Part shown: piece by piece, positions 9,659-19,003 of the stretch
Numbering within the stretch: the stretch's first letter is position 1
How the letters are laid out: each line of letters begins with the position of its first letter
Origin: Diacronema lutheri
Taxonomy: Eukaryota; Haptophyta; Pavlovophyceae; Pavlovales; Pavlovaceae
Length of the DNA stretch: 64,000 nucleotides
Direction: 5' to 3'
Assembly: GCA_019448385.1 (NCBI GenBank)
Contig: JAGTXO010000006.1
Span: 186,001 to 250,000, forward strand
The notes under the pieces: model-generated
The model's database searches: none
Told to the model about the DNA's origin: nothing
Seen by the model: only the letters and a program-made list of their open reading frames with translations
Program-made: the position numbers and the translations under genes

Positions 9659-11926
9659 TCACGTGCCCATAGCCTGCAGCTCTGCCCAGTCCTCGCAGCA
9701 GGCGATCACGCGCTCGGCCAGCGGGTCGTCCTCGAGCGCCCAGCTCAACGCGAGCGCATCCGCCTCGCGCGCGACGCGCAGCGAGCCGTGCGCGATCGCG
9801 TGGGCATCGAGGCGCAGTCCTTGCGCCGGGAGCACGCGCTCGAGGTGGGCGTGCAGCGCGCCGATCGCCGAGGGCGCGTGCAGCGCCGCCTCCGCGCCGC
9901 GCGGCTCGGCCGGCAGCGGGATGCGCGCGGAGAAGGCGACGCGGTGCGGGCGAAGCCCGAGCTCAGCAGCGGCCACCTCCGCAGGCACGAGGCGAAGCGA
10001 CGCGCCGTTCGCGCTCCCGTCCACGCCGCGTGTGCGCGTCGCGACGAGCGCGCCACACAGCTCGACCGGCGCGCGGCGGCGCTTGCTGCCGCGCGCGGTG
10101 GCGGCGGTGGCGGCGGGCGCCTCGTCGCCGCCACTCGCCGCCGGCTCGTCCGCCGGCCGGCCGGCCGCCTTGCGCGGTGGCCAAACGCGCGGGTCGATCG
10201 CGACGGCGAGCGGCTGGTGGGTAAGGGCAATGGTCACCGCTGCGCCGTTCTGGGGGCAGTAGCACGCGATCTTGAGCTCGTGCGGGATGCGCGAGCGCAG
10301 CTCGTGCATCGTGCCGCTCTCGCCGTGCACGAGCAGCACGGCGTGTGTGGGCTGCAGCTGGCGCAGCATGGTAAAGATACCCTTGCTGTCTGCATGCGCA
10401 GAGAAGGAGGCGAGGCTTAAGCCGCACCGCACGTCCAGCGTCGTGCGCCCGCCGTCGAGCGCGAGAGTGCGCGTCTTGCCCTGCAGCAGCGCGTGGCCAA
10501 CCGTACCCGGCACGCAGTGGCTCGGCAGCACGACCAGATTGCGCGCATCCGCCGCCCACGCCTTGAGCGCTTCGAGCGACGCGCCTGAGTCGAGCATGCC
10601 CGGCGTCGCGAAGAGCACACACGGCCCGACAGTGCGGAGGGTTGACCGGTCGAAGGGCTCGATGCGCGAGAAGCCAAACGGGTTCGCCGCGCGCGCGCCT
10701 GGGCTGGCGCCGCACGCGCGGCGCGCGCGCGCGCCACGACACGGCGTGGCGGCAGCTGCCGCGCAAGCGTCGTCCTCCGCCACTGTGTCGTCTCCCGCCT
10801 TTGTGCCGTCCTCCGCCTCGCCGCGCGCACGAGAAGCAACGTCGCTCGTTACGCCCCCGTTGGCGCTGCGGCCCCCACCAGCCGCGTCGCCCTCGCCCTC
10901 GCTCCCGCCGCGCGCATCCTCACCGCCGTCGGTAACCTCCTTCTCATCGTCGTCGTCGTCCTCCTCCTCCTCCTCCTCCTCGTCGTTGGTGCCACTCGCC
11001 GCCGAGTCGGCGACGCCGCCATCGCCAAAGAGGGCGGAGCGCACGTGCTCTGAGCCCCAGCGCGCGTAGAGCTCGTAATACAGGCTTGCGCGCTGCACCA
11101 TCCCCGCGGAGAAGTAGATGGGCGCGCTCAGCCGCATCCGCTCCCAATGCGCCTCGAGCAGGATCATAAGCTCCTGCGCGCGCCCAAGAGCAACAACGGG
11201 GATGAGCACGCGCCCTCCGCGCTCGATCGTCGCGTGGACGAGGTGGAGAAACTGACGCTCGCGCGCCGACTTGGTGTCGCGCAGCGTCGTGCCGTACGTC
11301 GACTCGGAGATGACGAGCTGCGGCCGCAGCCCGACCGGCACGCGAGCGGCGCCGAGGTGGCGGTCGGCAGCCATATTGAAGTCGCCCGTGTAGAAGACGC
11401 ACACGGAGCCGACGGCGACGGAAAACATGGCGGCGCCGAGGACATGGCCCGCGTAGTGCGCAGTGATCGTGAGCTCCTCGTCTACGTGTACCGTCTGCAG
11501 CAGGCTGAGCGGCAGCACCTTGTCCATGCACCTGTCAATGTCGTCTGCCGAGTAGAAGCCGGCCACGCCCTTCCGCTCGGCCATGATCTTGCGGTAGTCG
11601 TGCAGCAAGATGGGCGTGATCGCACGGGTCGGGTGCGTCATGTACACCGGCCCGTCGTACCCGCACACCTCCGTCAGGTGCGGCAGCGCGCCGCAGTGGT
11701 CGAGGTGAAAGTGGCTGATGATCACGCAGTCGATCGCCTCTGTGAAGCGGCCCGCGCGCGAGATGTACCGAAAGTCGGGGAAGCGGCGCTCGTCCGAATA
11801 GCCGAGGTGCATGCCGCAGTCGAAGAGCACGCGTCGCCCGCAGAAGGAGACGAGGATGCACGACCGCCCAATATCTTGCCCCGCGCCCAGGACCACCACG
11901 TCGATGGCCGGGGCGCCATCGCCCAT
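9659..11926 (-). CDS. INTS11: Integrator complex subunit 11 (metallo-beta-lactamase/beta-CASP endonuclease)
   Basis: 755 residues in one exon, against about 600 in animals. The metallo-beta-lactamase signature HFHLDH is at residues 72-77, preceded by the family-typical VLGAGQDIGRSC and followed by YDGPVYMTHPTRAITPIL, GHVLGAAMFSV, YTGDFNMAADRHLG and SESTYG. The beta-CASP part has GRVLIPVVALGRAQELM, then LFATPGMLDSGASLEALKAW and the RNA-specificity segment ASFSAHADSKGI. These fit INTS11 better than CPSF73. A roughly 115-residue acidic and Ala/Arg-rich insert interrupts the beta-CASP domain between ALFGDGG and NPFGFSRIEPFD. INTS11 cuts nascent snRNA and attenuated mRNA. Its start codon lies only 19 bp from that of the divergent RF1 gene. 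Confidence 0.92.
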   Translation of the reverse strand: MGDGAPAIDVVVLGAGQDIGRSCILVSFCGRRVLFDCGMHLGYSDERRFPDFRYISRAGRFTEAIDCVIISHFHLDHCGALPHLTEVCGYDGPVYMTHPTRAITPILLHDYRKIMAERKGVAGFYSADDIDRCMDKVLPLSLLQTVHVDEELTITAHYAGHVLGAAMFSVAVGSVCVFYTGDFNMAADRHLGAARVPVGLRPQLVISESTYGTTLRDTKSARERQFLHLVHATIERGGRVLIPVVALGRAQELMILLEAHWERMRLSAPIYFSAGMVQRASLYYELYARWGSEHVRSALFGDGGVADSAASGTNDEEEEEEEDDDDDEKEVTDGGEDARGGSEGEGDAAGGGRSANGGVTSDVASRARGEAEDGTKAGDDTVAEDDACAAAAATPCRGARARRACGASPGARAANPFGFSRIEPFDRSTLRTVGPCVLFATPGMLDSGASLEALKAWAADARNLVVLPSHCVPGTVGHALLQGKTRTLALDGGRTTLDVRCGLSLASFSAHADSKGIFTMLRQLQPTHAVLLVHGESGTMHELRSRIPHELKIACYCPQNGAAVTIALTHQPLAVAIDPRVWPPRKAAGRPADEPAASGGDEAPAATAATARGSKRRRAPVELCGALVATRTRGVDGSANGASLRLVPAEVAAAELGLRPHRVAFSARIPLPAEPRGAEAALHAPSAIGALHAHLERVLPAQGLRLDAHAIAHGSLRVAREADALALSWALEDDPLAERVIACCEDWAELQAMGT

Positions 11927-11945
11927 CCCGCGCCCCACGGGAGGA
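11927..11945. promoter_or_regulatory. 19-bp interval between divergent start codons
   Basis: The ATG of INTS11 (minus) and the ATG of the organellar RF1 gene (plus) are separated by 19 bp. Transcription of each gene must therefore begin inside or very near the other reading frame, or one of the true starts lies further in. Both N-termini are sensible at these starts: a beta-lactamase strand in INTS11 and an Arg/Ala-rich presequence in RF1. Confidence 0.55.
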
Positions 11946-13229
11946 ATGGCGCTCGCCGCGTGGGGAACGGCCGCGTGGAGATCGGCCACGTGGAGAGCGG
12001 CTGCGTGGAGAGCGCCCGTTCCGACGCGCGCGTGCTGCGCGCTGCGCGCGCTCGCCGCCGCCCAACCCCTCGGCCGCGCGCTGAGCTCCGTCGCAACCGG
12101 CCGCCCCGCGGCCGGCGCGCTCCAGCGCGTCGAGGCGCTCGCCAGGCGGCACGCGGACGCGGCGGTCGAGCTTGAGCGGAGCACCGAATTCTCGTCGGCG
12201 GCGTACGTTGCGCTGGCGCAGGAGGTGGCGAAGCTCGCGCCCGTCGGGCATGCGCACGAGCAGCTTCTCGCCAAGCACGCCGAGCTCGCCGAGCTGGACG
12301 CGCTGATTCTCGAGGGCGGCGCCTCGGGCACGCGCGCGGTCGACGCGGAGCTGCGCGAGATGGCGGTGGAGGAGCGCGTCGAGGTGGAGGCGGCGCTCGC
12401 ACAGCTCGAGCGCGCGGCAGCAGACGCGCTTGCCGAGTACGACGCCGCGTGCGTGCCCGACGACGTCGTCTCGGCCGCGGTGCTCGAGGTGCGCGCCGGC
12501 GCGGGCGGCGACGAGGCCGCGCTCTTTGCGCGCGAACTGTTCGGCATGTACACGCTGTACGCGCAGCAGCGCTCGTGGGCGGTGGAGCGGCTCGGCGAGA
12601 GCGAGGCGCCGTCCGGCGGGCTGCGCGAGGCGAGCATGGTCGTGCGCGGGCGCGGCGCGCTCGCGGCGCTCACGAACGAGGCGGGCGTGCACCGCGTGCA
12701 GCGCGTGCCCGCGACGGAGAAGCTCGGCCGCGTGCACACGAGCACGGCGTCGGTCGCGGTGCTGCCCGAGGCGGCCGAGGCTGACGTCGAGATCGCCGAG
12801 ACCGACCTCAAGATCGAGACGTGCCGCGCGAGCGGTGCAGGCGGGCAGCACGTCAACACGACGGACTCTGCAGTTCGGATCGTTCACCTGCCAACGGGCA
12901 TCGTCGCGCAGTGCCAGGATGAGCGCTCGCAGCAGATGAACCGACAGAAGGCGATGCGCGTGCTGCGCGCGCGCATCCTCGCCCATGAGGAGGAGAAGCT
13001 GGTGAGCGAGCGCACGAGCAGCCGGCGCGAGCAGATTGGCGCGAACACGCGCTCCGAGCGCATCCGCACGTACAACTTCCACGACAACCGGATCACGGAC
13101 CACCGTTGCGGGCTCACGCTGCACGGCATGGACCGGATGTTCCGTGGCGACCTCCTCGCCGAGTTTGCGCAGGCGCTCCGCGACGCGGCGCGGGACGACA
13201 TTGAGCGGTCAGCGGCGGCCGACGACTGA
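11946..13229 (+). CDS. Organellar peptide chain release factor 1
   Basis: 427 residues. It has the class I release-factor layout: an N-terminal helical hairpin, VLEVRAGAGGDEAALFARELF, the RF1-type codon-recognition segment HRVQRVPATEKLGRVHTS (P-A-T), and the peptidyl-tRNA hydrolysis loop SGAGGQHVNTTDSAVR, followed by QMNRQKAMRVLRARI and the C-terminal segment YNFHDNRITDHR. PAT rather than SPF marks RF1, which reads UAA and UAG. The first 60 residues have almost no acidic residues and many Arg and Ala, as in a mitochondrial presequence. No hydrophobic signal peptide is evident, so mitochondria are favoured over the plastid. Three imperfect 15-bp repeats encode AWRSATWRAAAWRA in the presequence. 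Confidence 0.92.
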   Translation: MALAAWGTAAWRSATWRAAAWRAPVPTRACCALRALAAAQPLGRALSSVATGRPAAGALQRVEALARRHADAAVELERSTEFSSAAYVALAQEVAKLAPVGHAHEQLLAKHAELAELDALILEGGASGTRAVDAELREMAVEERVEVEAALAQLERAAADALAEYDAACVPDDVVSAAVLEVRAGAGGDEAALFARELFGMYTLYAQQRSWAVERLGESEAPSGGLREASMVVRGRGALAALTNEAGVHRVQRVPATEKLGRVHTSTASVAVLPEAAEADVEIAETDLKIETCRASGAGGQHVNTTDSAVRIVHLPTGIVAQCQDERSQQMNRQKAMRVLRARILAHEEEKLVSERTSSRREQIGANTRSERIRTYNFHDNRITDHRCGLTLHGMDRMFRGDLLAEFAQALRDAARDDIERSAAADD

Positions 13230-13289
13230 AATATTGGCGCACAATTCTAGGGTTCTGTTTCTTTTGCGGGCACGGGACCCATGCGCGTG

Positions 13290-15620
13290 TCAGCTCGCCT
13301 TGCCGATGTTGAGCTTGTGCGTGAGCAGCCTCGACGACGAGTACAAGATCTTGTCGATCATGCCCGCCACCGTGAAGACGCCGCCGATCGTCGCGGCGCA
13401 GCGCACGAAGAAGGAGACGAAGGTGCGCCCGCGCCGCTCCTCGAGGCGCACGCGCAGCGGCGTGATGTCGTACGAGAAGTGCACGCCGGGCATCTGGAAG
13501 AGCCGGTCGTCCTCGCGCACCGACCTAAAGTGTTCCGTCGATGCGAACTGGTTCGATCGCACCTCCTGCCCGCGCAGCGGTAGGTACGTCGTTGGGACGA
13601 CCTTGATGAAGTAGCGCGCGACGCCAGGGCCGTGCGGCGAGATGCGCACGACGCCGTCCAACGGGTTGAGCTGCCCGGGGAAGTCGTCGCCGAAAGAGAG
13701 TCGGTTAATCGTGTGACTCGCGTTGAAGTGAGCAACATCCGCGTGCCGCACGCCGTCGAGGGCGGGCAGCGCCGCGCCGGACGCGGTGTGCTGCGCGGTC
13801 GAGGCGGGCGCGAGGTGGAGCATGCCCGACGACGGGTGCACCTCGATCGAGCCGAAGACGTTGCACCCCTCGCCCTCCGCCTGCGTCGCGTGGTGCAATT
13901 TGGCCTCGCGTCTGCATTGCTCGTACTGCGCCTCGTCGAGCACGCCCCAGCGCTTGGCGCGGTACGCGGCCTTCACCTCGTCGCACGTGTTGCAGCATGG
14001 CGACGCCTCGCGCTCCGCGCCGTAGCACGAGCCGCAGTAATCGGCGGGCAGCGGCGCGCCCTCGAGCGCCTCGCGCACGAGCTCGACGGATCGGCTGAGC
14101 GCGCGCTCGGCGCGCGCGCGCGCGGTGCCGCTCGCGCCCGCCTTGAGCTCGTCGAGGCTTTGCTGCATCGTCTCCGCCGCGTCGAGCACCGCCGAGCGCT
14201 CGTCGTCGCCCAGCTCGAGCAGCCGCGTCGAGTTGAGCACGCGGTGCACGAGGAGTGCCATGTCGGAGTAACTGTCTCGCCTGTCGATGTCGGAGGGCGA
14301 GACGAAGCCGCGCAGGTTGTCGGCGAGGATGTCGAGGCGGATCTTGAGCGCCTCCTGCAGGTTGCTCACCGACGCGCCCTCCGCGCCCGCCTGCAGCTTG
14401 AGCAGGTTGCGCTCCATCGCATCGAGGTTTGCGCTCACATGCTCCGCCTGCTGCGCCGAATAGAGCCTCGACTCGTCGATTCGCGCCTGCGCGGGGGACA
14501 GGGCAGCGGCGAGTGGCAGGCGGTCGCACGCGCGTGACGCCGCGCGCTGCGCGCGCCGCATGGGCTCGTCGCCCTCTGCCCGCCGCCTCGCGCGCATGCC
14601 CCCCCCCCCCCTCCTGCGGCCGCCACCGTTCGGCCCCCTGCGTGCGCGCCGAGCGACGCGCGCGCTCGCCTTGATGTCGCGTATCTCCTCGCGCGACATG
14701 TGCGCAAAGTCGGACAGCGCGGCCGTCGGCTGGGCAATTGACGAGACGGCGTCGAGCTTATGTTGCAACGCCATCGCCCGATGCGCGAGCATTCGACGGT
14801 ACGCGAGGTGCTCGTCGTGCGTGTGCGGCACGCCCTCGACGTGCTCGCCGTCCCCCGCGTGCGCCTGCGCCGCCTCCTCCACCTCCACGTCCGCGTCGAT
14901 CTCGCCGAGCGTCTCGCGCAAAGAGCCCGTCACGGACTCGAGGAGACTCAGCACCTGTGCCCGCGCGGGGTGCGGCGAGCGTTGGCGTGGGCTGGCGATG
15001 CGCACACGGCCCGGCGCGCCCGCAGCTGCATGCGCCGACGGGCGCGTTCGGCGCTGCGTGTGGCCGCCGCCTGCGCTGCGCGCGCGCGTCGGCGCGGCTG
15101 GGCGTGCGCACCTTGCGGTGACGAAACGCGGGCGCAACCGTGTGCGCCCAGTCCACCGCCTTTGGCACGTCGATGGGCACGCCGTGCCGGTCGATGCGCA
15201 GCTTGCTCAGCGCATCGGTCAGCCGCATCTGCTGCACGCCCGACGCGTCCACCGCGTCCACCACAAACTCGGAGCACGGCAGCGCGGGCAGCGTGATGTC
15301 AAGGTTGATCGCGATCTTCGCATGCGTCGACGACACGTCCACGTCGAGCTTGTCGACAGTCTCGATCAAGCGGTATTGGCGAAACTCGGAGACGAACAGC
15401 ACGGCGATCAAGATTGTCGCCGCCACAGAGACTGCGCGCGGGCACACCGCGGCGCGGACGCCGCGCAGCGCTCAGCGCCGCGCATCTGCACACGCCGAGC
15501 GCGCGCGCGCGCGCGCGCGCGCGGCGCACCTGCGGCGCCGCCAAGAGTCCGCTCCTTGAGGTCGTCCAGAGTCTTTGGGAAGGCGTCGAAGGCCATGATC
15601 GAGCCGCCCGAGGGCGCCAT
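13290..15620 (-). CDS. ERGIC3: ERGIC3/Erv46-like ER-Golgi cargo receptor with coiled-coil insert
   Basis: Four exons (15620-15530, 15431-15112, 14954-14670, 14486-13290) give 630 residues against about 380-400 in animals and fungi. The start FDAFPKTLDDLKERTLGG is the family's opening motif, followed by a membrane segment (VAATILIAVLFVSEF) and the ERGIC_N domain with LPCSEFVVDAVDASG. The C-terminal half has the diagnostic Cys-rich DYCGSCYGAE, then CCNTCDEVKAAYRAK, GCNVFGSIEVHP, ASHTINRLSFGDDFPG, FIKVVPTTY and the second membrane span. Between them, about residues 138-330 are Leu/Glu/Gln-rich helices of coiled-coil type that are absent from the usual family. Erv46 cycles in COPII/COPI vesicles. 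The third intron (14669-14487) has a GC donor (AAG/GCGAGC). Confidence 0.9.
14487..14669 (-). other. GC-AG intron in the ERGIC3-like gene
   Basis: The exon frame RDIK joins ARIDESRLYSAQQ in phase 0 only if the donor is GC (AAG/GCGAGC) and the acceptor GCGCAG. The 183-bp intron contains a 13-base C run on the plus strand at 14599-14611, which is poly-G in the sense direction. A GT further in (ASAR/GTCGCT) would also keep frame and add four residues, so the GC donor is preferred rather than proven. Confidence 0.5.
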
Positions 15621-15762
15621 CACGCCCTACGCAAGTGCCGAGCGAGTCCGCGCGCGCCAACACGACGACCGCCGCTTTCAAAACGGGCGGCAGAATGGCG
15701 TCTATGACGTCAGCACTCAGGCTCCTCACTCAGCCCAAGTCCCAACCCTTTCCAGCCGCCTT

Positions 15763-17634
15763 TCACGCGCCCGCGCCGGGTTCTCGTCTCCGCTTGCTCG
15801 GCGCTGCACGCGTCGGCGCCGCGCTGGCCGCCTTCACATCGACCGCGCCCGCGCCGGCGCCGCGTGGCGAGGCTGATCGACCGCCGCGCGCCCCCCGGAC
15901 GGCGACGGGCGCAGCGGCGGCAGCGCGCGGCGCACGCGGCACGTCGTCCGCGCGCGCCATGCGGCCGATCAGCGCGTCGCCGAGCAGCGTCCACAAGTCG
16001 TCGCGCCCGAGCTTGGACTTTGCGCTCGTCGCGAGCACCGGCGTGTCGTCGGCGAGGCCGGCGTCGCGCAACGCAGCGCGCACCTCGCGCGTGACGCGCT
16101 CGGGCACGCAGAACTGGGGCAGCTCGCCGCCGGACAGCTCGTCCTCGCCGTTTTGCGCCGGCGCCGACGCTGCCTGCTGCGCGAGGAGGAGCGTACGGCT
16201 GAGCTCCTTTCGGCCGATTGGCTTATCGAGCTTCGTGAGGACAATTGCATACCGTCCGGAGAAGCCACCGGACGCGATCGAGCGCGAGACGGTGTGCATC
16301 AGCTCCACGTCGGCGGCCTTGGGCCCAACGTTGCCGTCGACGAGGTGGCAGAGCAGCACGAGCGTCGGCCTGTTTGAAAAGTAATCGCCAAGCAACGCCG
16401 TCCAGCCGGCGCGCACGGCGGCAGGTACCTTTGCGAAGCCGACGCCCGGCAGGTCGGCGAGAGAGAACTGCGCGTGCCCGGGCGCGGCGCCGCGGTTCAC
16501 GTCGAAGAAGTTGAACTGCTGCGTCTTGCCCGGCGTATTGGACGCATACGCCAGCGCGCGCCTGCCGAGCGCCATGTTGACGAGCGACGACTTGCCAACG
16601 TTCGACCTGCCGATGAAGGCAACCTCGGGCAGGACAGCTCGCGGCAGCGTCGCCATCGAGACGGCGCCGGTCACAAAATCCACCTGCTTCACCGTCGCGC
16701 TCGCCAGCTGGTCGAGCACGAGCGTGCCTGGCCTCGCGCCCGCGCCGCGCATCGCGTTCAGCGTAGCGAGCACGCCCTCGAAGGACGCGGCCTTGCCAAA
16801 CCAGCGCAGCAGCTCGGCATACGAGCGCTCGGCGCACGCAGGGCCGGTAGGCGGCAGCGTGCGCACGAGAGCCAGCGCCGACGGCACGTCGCCGTCGCGC
16901 AGCAGCGCGCACGCGAGCGACGGGAGCGCGCCAGCTGCCAGCTCGGCGAGACGCGCGGTGCCGCCGATCGGCAGCTCGCCGGCGCGCACGGCGTCGACGA
17001 CGGCCCAGACGCGCTGGGCGCCCGGCGTGTCGCCCGCGCGGCAGAGCGCGCGCAGCAATCGCCCCGCGGCCAAGGCCCAGCCGGCGGCCAGCGGCGGCGC
17101 GCCGCCGTGCGCGCGCGCGTACGCGGAAAATGCCTCGGCGGCGAGATCGGCGCGCTCCGCCTTGATGAGTGCGACGACGATGGCCTCGAGCGACGAGTCG
17201 GTGCGCGCGAGCGCGAAGGATGCTGCCGAGGCGGCGGCGGCCACCTCCACCTCTCCGCGCGCCGCCGTCGGCTCGCGCGCATCCGCGTCCGTCACCTGCG
17301 CGGCGGCGTCGCCGAGCGCGTGCGCGTACGCGCGCAGCAGCTTGCGCGGCGCCTTCGCGCGGATGCTCTCGGCGCAGAGCTCAGCAACACCCTCAATTGT
17401 CTCTGGGAAGGTCCCGGGCGCGCTCCGTGCTCCAGCGTTGCCCGCCGTAGCCATGCTCATCGGCGCAGCGTGCGCGCGCCTGCGCTGCGGCACCGCCGCC
17501 ATATGGCGCACGCGCGTCGCGCCCAGCGCGTGCGCGGCCGGCCGGCCGGCGAGTGCAGCCGCCGGTCGCGCCCTGACCAACGCCGTGAGCAGCATGCAGC
17601 ACGGGGTCCATGCGCGCATGGGCACCGCCGTCAT
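15763..17634 (-). CDS. EngB-type ribosome-biogenesis GTPase with N-terminal helical-repeat domain
   Basis: 623 residues. The C-terminal part is a YihA/EngB GTPase: G1 GRSNVGKSSLVN near residue 345, SNTPGKTQQFNFFDV (switch region), G3 DLPGVGF, G4 TKLDKP and G5 ATSAKSKLG. The first 330 residues begin with a hydrophobic leader (CCMLLTALVRARPAAAL) and continue as Ala-rich helical pairs with a PPR/TPR-like rhythm (AERSYAELLRWFGKAASFEG, then VLATLNAMRGAGARPGTLV). EngB proteins help assemble the large ribosomal subunit. The leader and arrangement suggest action in the plastid. The C-terminus carries a basic tail (SKRRREPGAGA). The fusion is unusual, since bacterial EngB is about 200 residues. Confidence 0.88.
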   Translation of the reverse strand: MTAVPMRAWTPCCMLLTALVRARPAAALAGRPAAHALGATRVRHMAAVPQRRRAHAAPMSMATAGNAGARSAPGTFPETIEGVAELCAESIRAKAPRKLLRAYAHALGDAAAQVTDADAREPTAARGEVEVAAAASAASFALARTDSSLEAIVVALIKAERADLAAEAFSAYARAHGGAPPLAAGWALAAGRLLRALCRAGDTPGAQRVWAVVDAVRAGELPIGGTARLAELAAGALPSLACALLRDGDVPSALALVRTLPPTGPACAERSYAELLRWFGKAASFEGVLATLNAMRGAGARPGTLVLDQLASATVKQVDFVTGAVSMATLPRAVLPEVAFIGRSNVGKSSLVNMALGRRALAYASNTPGKTQQFNFFDVNRGAAPGHAQFSLADLPGVGFAKVPAAVRAGWTALLGDYFSNRPTLVLLCHLVDGNVGPKAADVELMHTVSRSIASGGFSGRYAIVLTKLDKPIGRKELSRTLLLAQQAASAPAQNGEDELSGGELPQFCVPERVTREVRAALRDAGLADDTPVLATSAKSKLGRDDLWTLLGDALIGRMARADDVPRAPRAAAAAPVAVRGARGGRSASPRGAGAGAVDVKAASAAPTRAAPSKRRREPGAGA

Positions 17635-17796
17635 CCGCGCGACACAGGTGGTCAGCGCGCGACGATCGCGCGGCTCATGGGTCGCAACTCGCCAAGCACG
17701 TACTTCCAGTCTTCCACGGTCCAGTCACAGGAAGGCGCAGAATCTGACGTTGGTGACGCGACACGGCGCAGAGTCGGTCTCCGAGCGTGCTTCTGG

Positions 17797-17823
17797 TTGT
17801 GTGTGTGTGTGTGTGTGTGTGTG
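17797..17823. repeat. (GT)n microsatellite
   Basis: An uninterrupted GT dinucleotide run of about 13 units lies just past the stop codon of the F-box-like gene, in the 191-bp space before the EngB start. Confidence 0.9.
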
Positions 17824-17825
17824 CT

Positions 17826-18929
17826 TCAGCCGGACAGGTCGAGGAGCGAGCCATAAGCCACGCAGGCCCCCTCGTCGCCGCTCGCAGCCGCGTCTGGTCC
17901 AACGAGAGCCGGATTGGGCGCCACATCCGCAGGCGCCGGCACGCGCGGTGGCGTTTCAACGCTGCCGTCCATGTGCGCGCGCGCCTGCGACCCGCACGAC
18001 GCCGCGTCGGCATCGCCCACCACCAGGTGACGCTCGGCGCCCATGCTCATGCCCGACCCGGCCATCAGCGCGGCTGCGAAGAGCTCGCCGTTGAAGAGCA
18101 CGAGCAGCCTTTGCCTCGCTGCGTGCCCAGCGCTCGCCTCGGCGCGCGCGGTGCCGATGGCCACGGGGCGTCGCGGCGGGCGCATCGGGCCAAGTCTGCG
18201 CCAGGTGGGCGGCAGCACACCGCGCGCGTGGGCGCACGACCAGCGATCGCAAGGCCACAGCCGCGCGCGCCACGGCTCGCCGAGCAGGCGCGACACGAGG
18301 ACGCCGAGTGCGCCCTGCTTGACCCCCTCGCGCACGGCGACGGGCAACCACTCGCCGAGCGCGCGCTCGACCGCCCCGAGCACCTCCTCGCTCGGCGGTG
18401 TGTCCGCCGGCGCCGCGCGCAGCGCATCCGCCGCGCCCGCCGCGCCGCCAGAACGGCCGGCCTTGCGTGCCGCATCCGCCACAAGCGCGGCGCGCGCCAG
18501 CTGGCGCGCGCGCAGGATGTCGCGCAGCGCGCTACGCGCGTGGAAGCAGCCGCCGCGCTCCGCCGCGAGCGCGGCGCGCACGGCACAGCCCGAGCTGTCG
18601 GCGCGGAGGGGTGGCAGATCGAGCGCGCGCTCATTCGAACGGTACAGCCTGAGCCATGCGTTCGACGAGCAGTAGACGACACGCCGCCACGCCCGGCAGA
18701 CGCGAGCGGCAGCGGCGAGCGTGCGCAGGTCGAGCCAGTCGACGCAGCGGCGCAGCAGGATCATCTCGTCCGCGCCGCGCGACCACGTCTCGGCAATGAG
18801 GCCCGACGAGACCCAAAAAGACCACGGCGACGGGAAGCCGTGGTGCACGTCGGGCACCACCCAGAACAGGCAAGGCGCCAGGCTCGCGCCGCTCGGAGGC
18901 CGCCATCTGGTGTCTCCATACTTCACCAT
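17826..18929 (-). CDS. F-box-like protein
   Basis: 367 residues from the ATG at 18929 (MVKYGDTRWRPP). Around residues 60-105 the sequence MILLRRCVDWLDLRTLAAAA then RVCRAWRRVVYCSSNAWLRLY fits an F-box: Leu pairs, a conserved VCRxWR stretch, and a final W-x-x-L. F-box proteins dock substrates onto SCF ubiquitin ligases. The remaining 260 residues show no recognised substrate-binding repeats. They are Ala/Arg-rich and end near ACVAYGSLLDLSG. It is divergent from the DEAD-box gene, with 74 bp between starts. The F-box call rests on one motif and could be wrong. The reading frame itself is well supported by context. Confidence 0.55.
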   Translation of the reverse strand: MVKYGDTRWRPPSGASLAPCLFWVVPDVHHGFPSPWSFWVSSGLIAETWSRGADEMILLRRCVDWLDLRTLAAAARVCRAWRRVVYCSSNAWLRLYRSNERALDLPPLRADSSGCAVRAALAAERGGCFHARSALRDILRARQLARAALVADAARKAGRSGGAAGAADALRAAPADTPPSEEVLGAVERALGEWLPVAVREGVKQGALGVLVSRLLGEPWRARLWPCDRWSCAHARGVLPPTWRRLGPMRPPRRPVAIGTARAEASAGHAARQRLLVLFNGELFAAALMAGSGMSMGAERHLVVGDADAASCGSQARAHMDGSVETPPRVPAPADVAPNPALVGPDAAASGDEGACVAYGSLLDLSG

Positions 18930-19003
18930 CGTGCGGAAACTCGCAAGGGGGCTTCCGTTTTCGCGCGACGTGGCCGTGGACGTCGTCCTCGCGACGCGCT
19001 GTA

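Noticed and set aside
9659-12859. INTS11 starting at 12859
   Set aside because: The extra 311 residues are antisense to the well-conserved RF1 gene and are Ser/Ala-rich shadow sequence.
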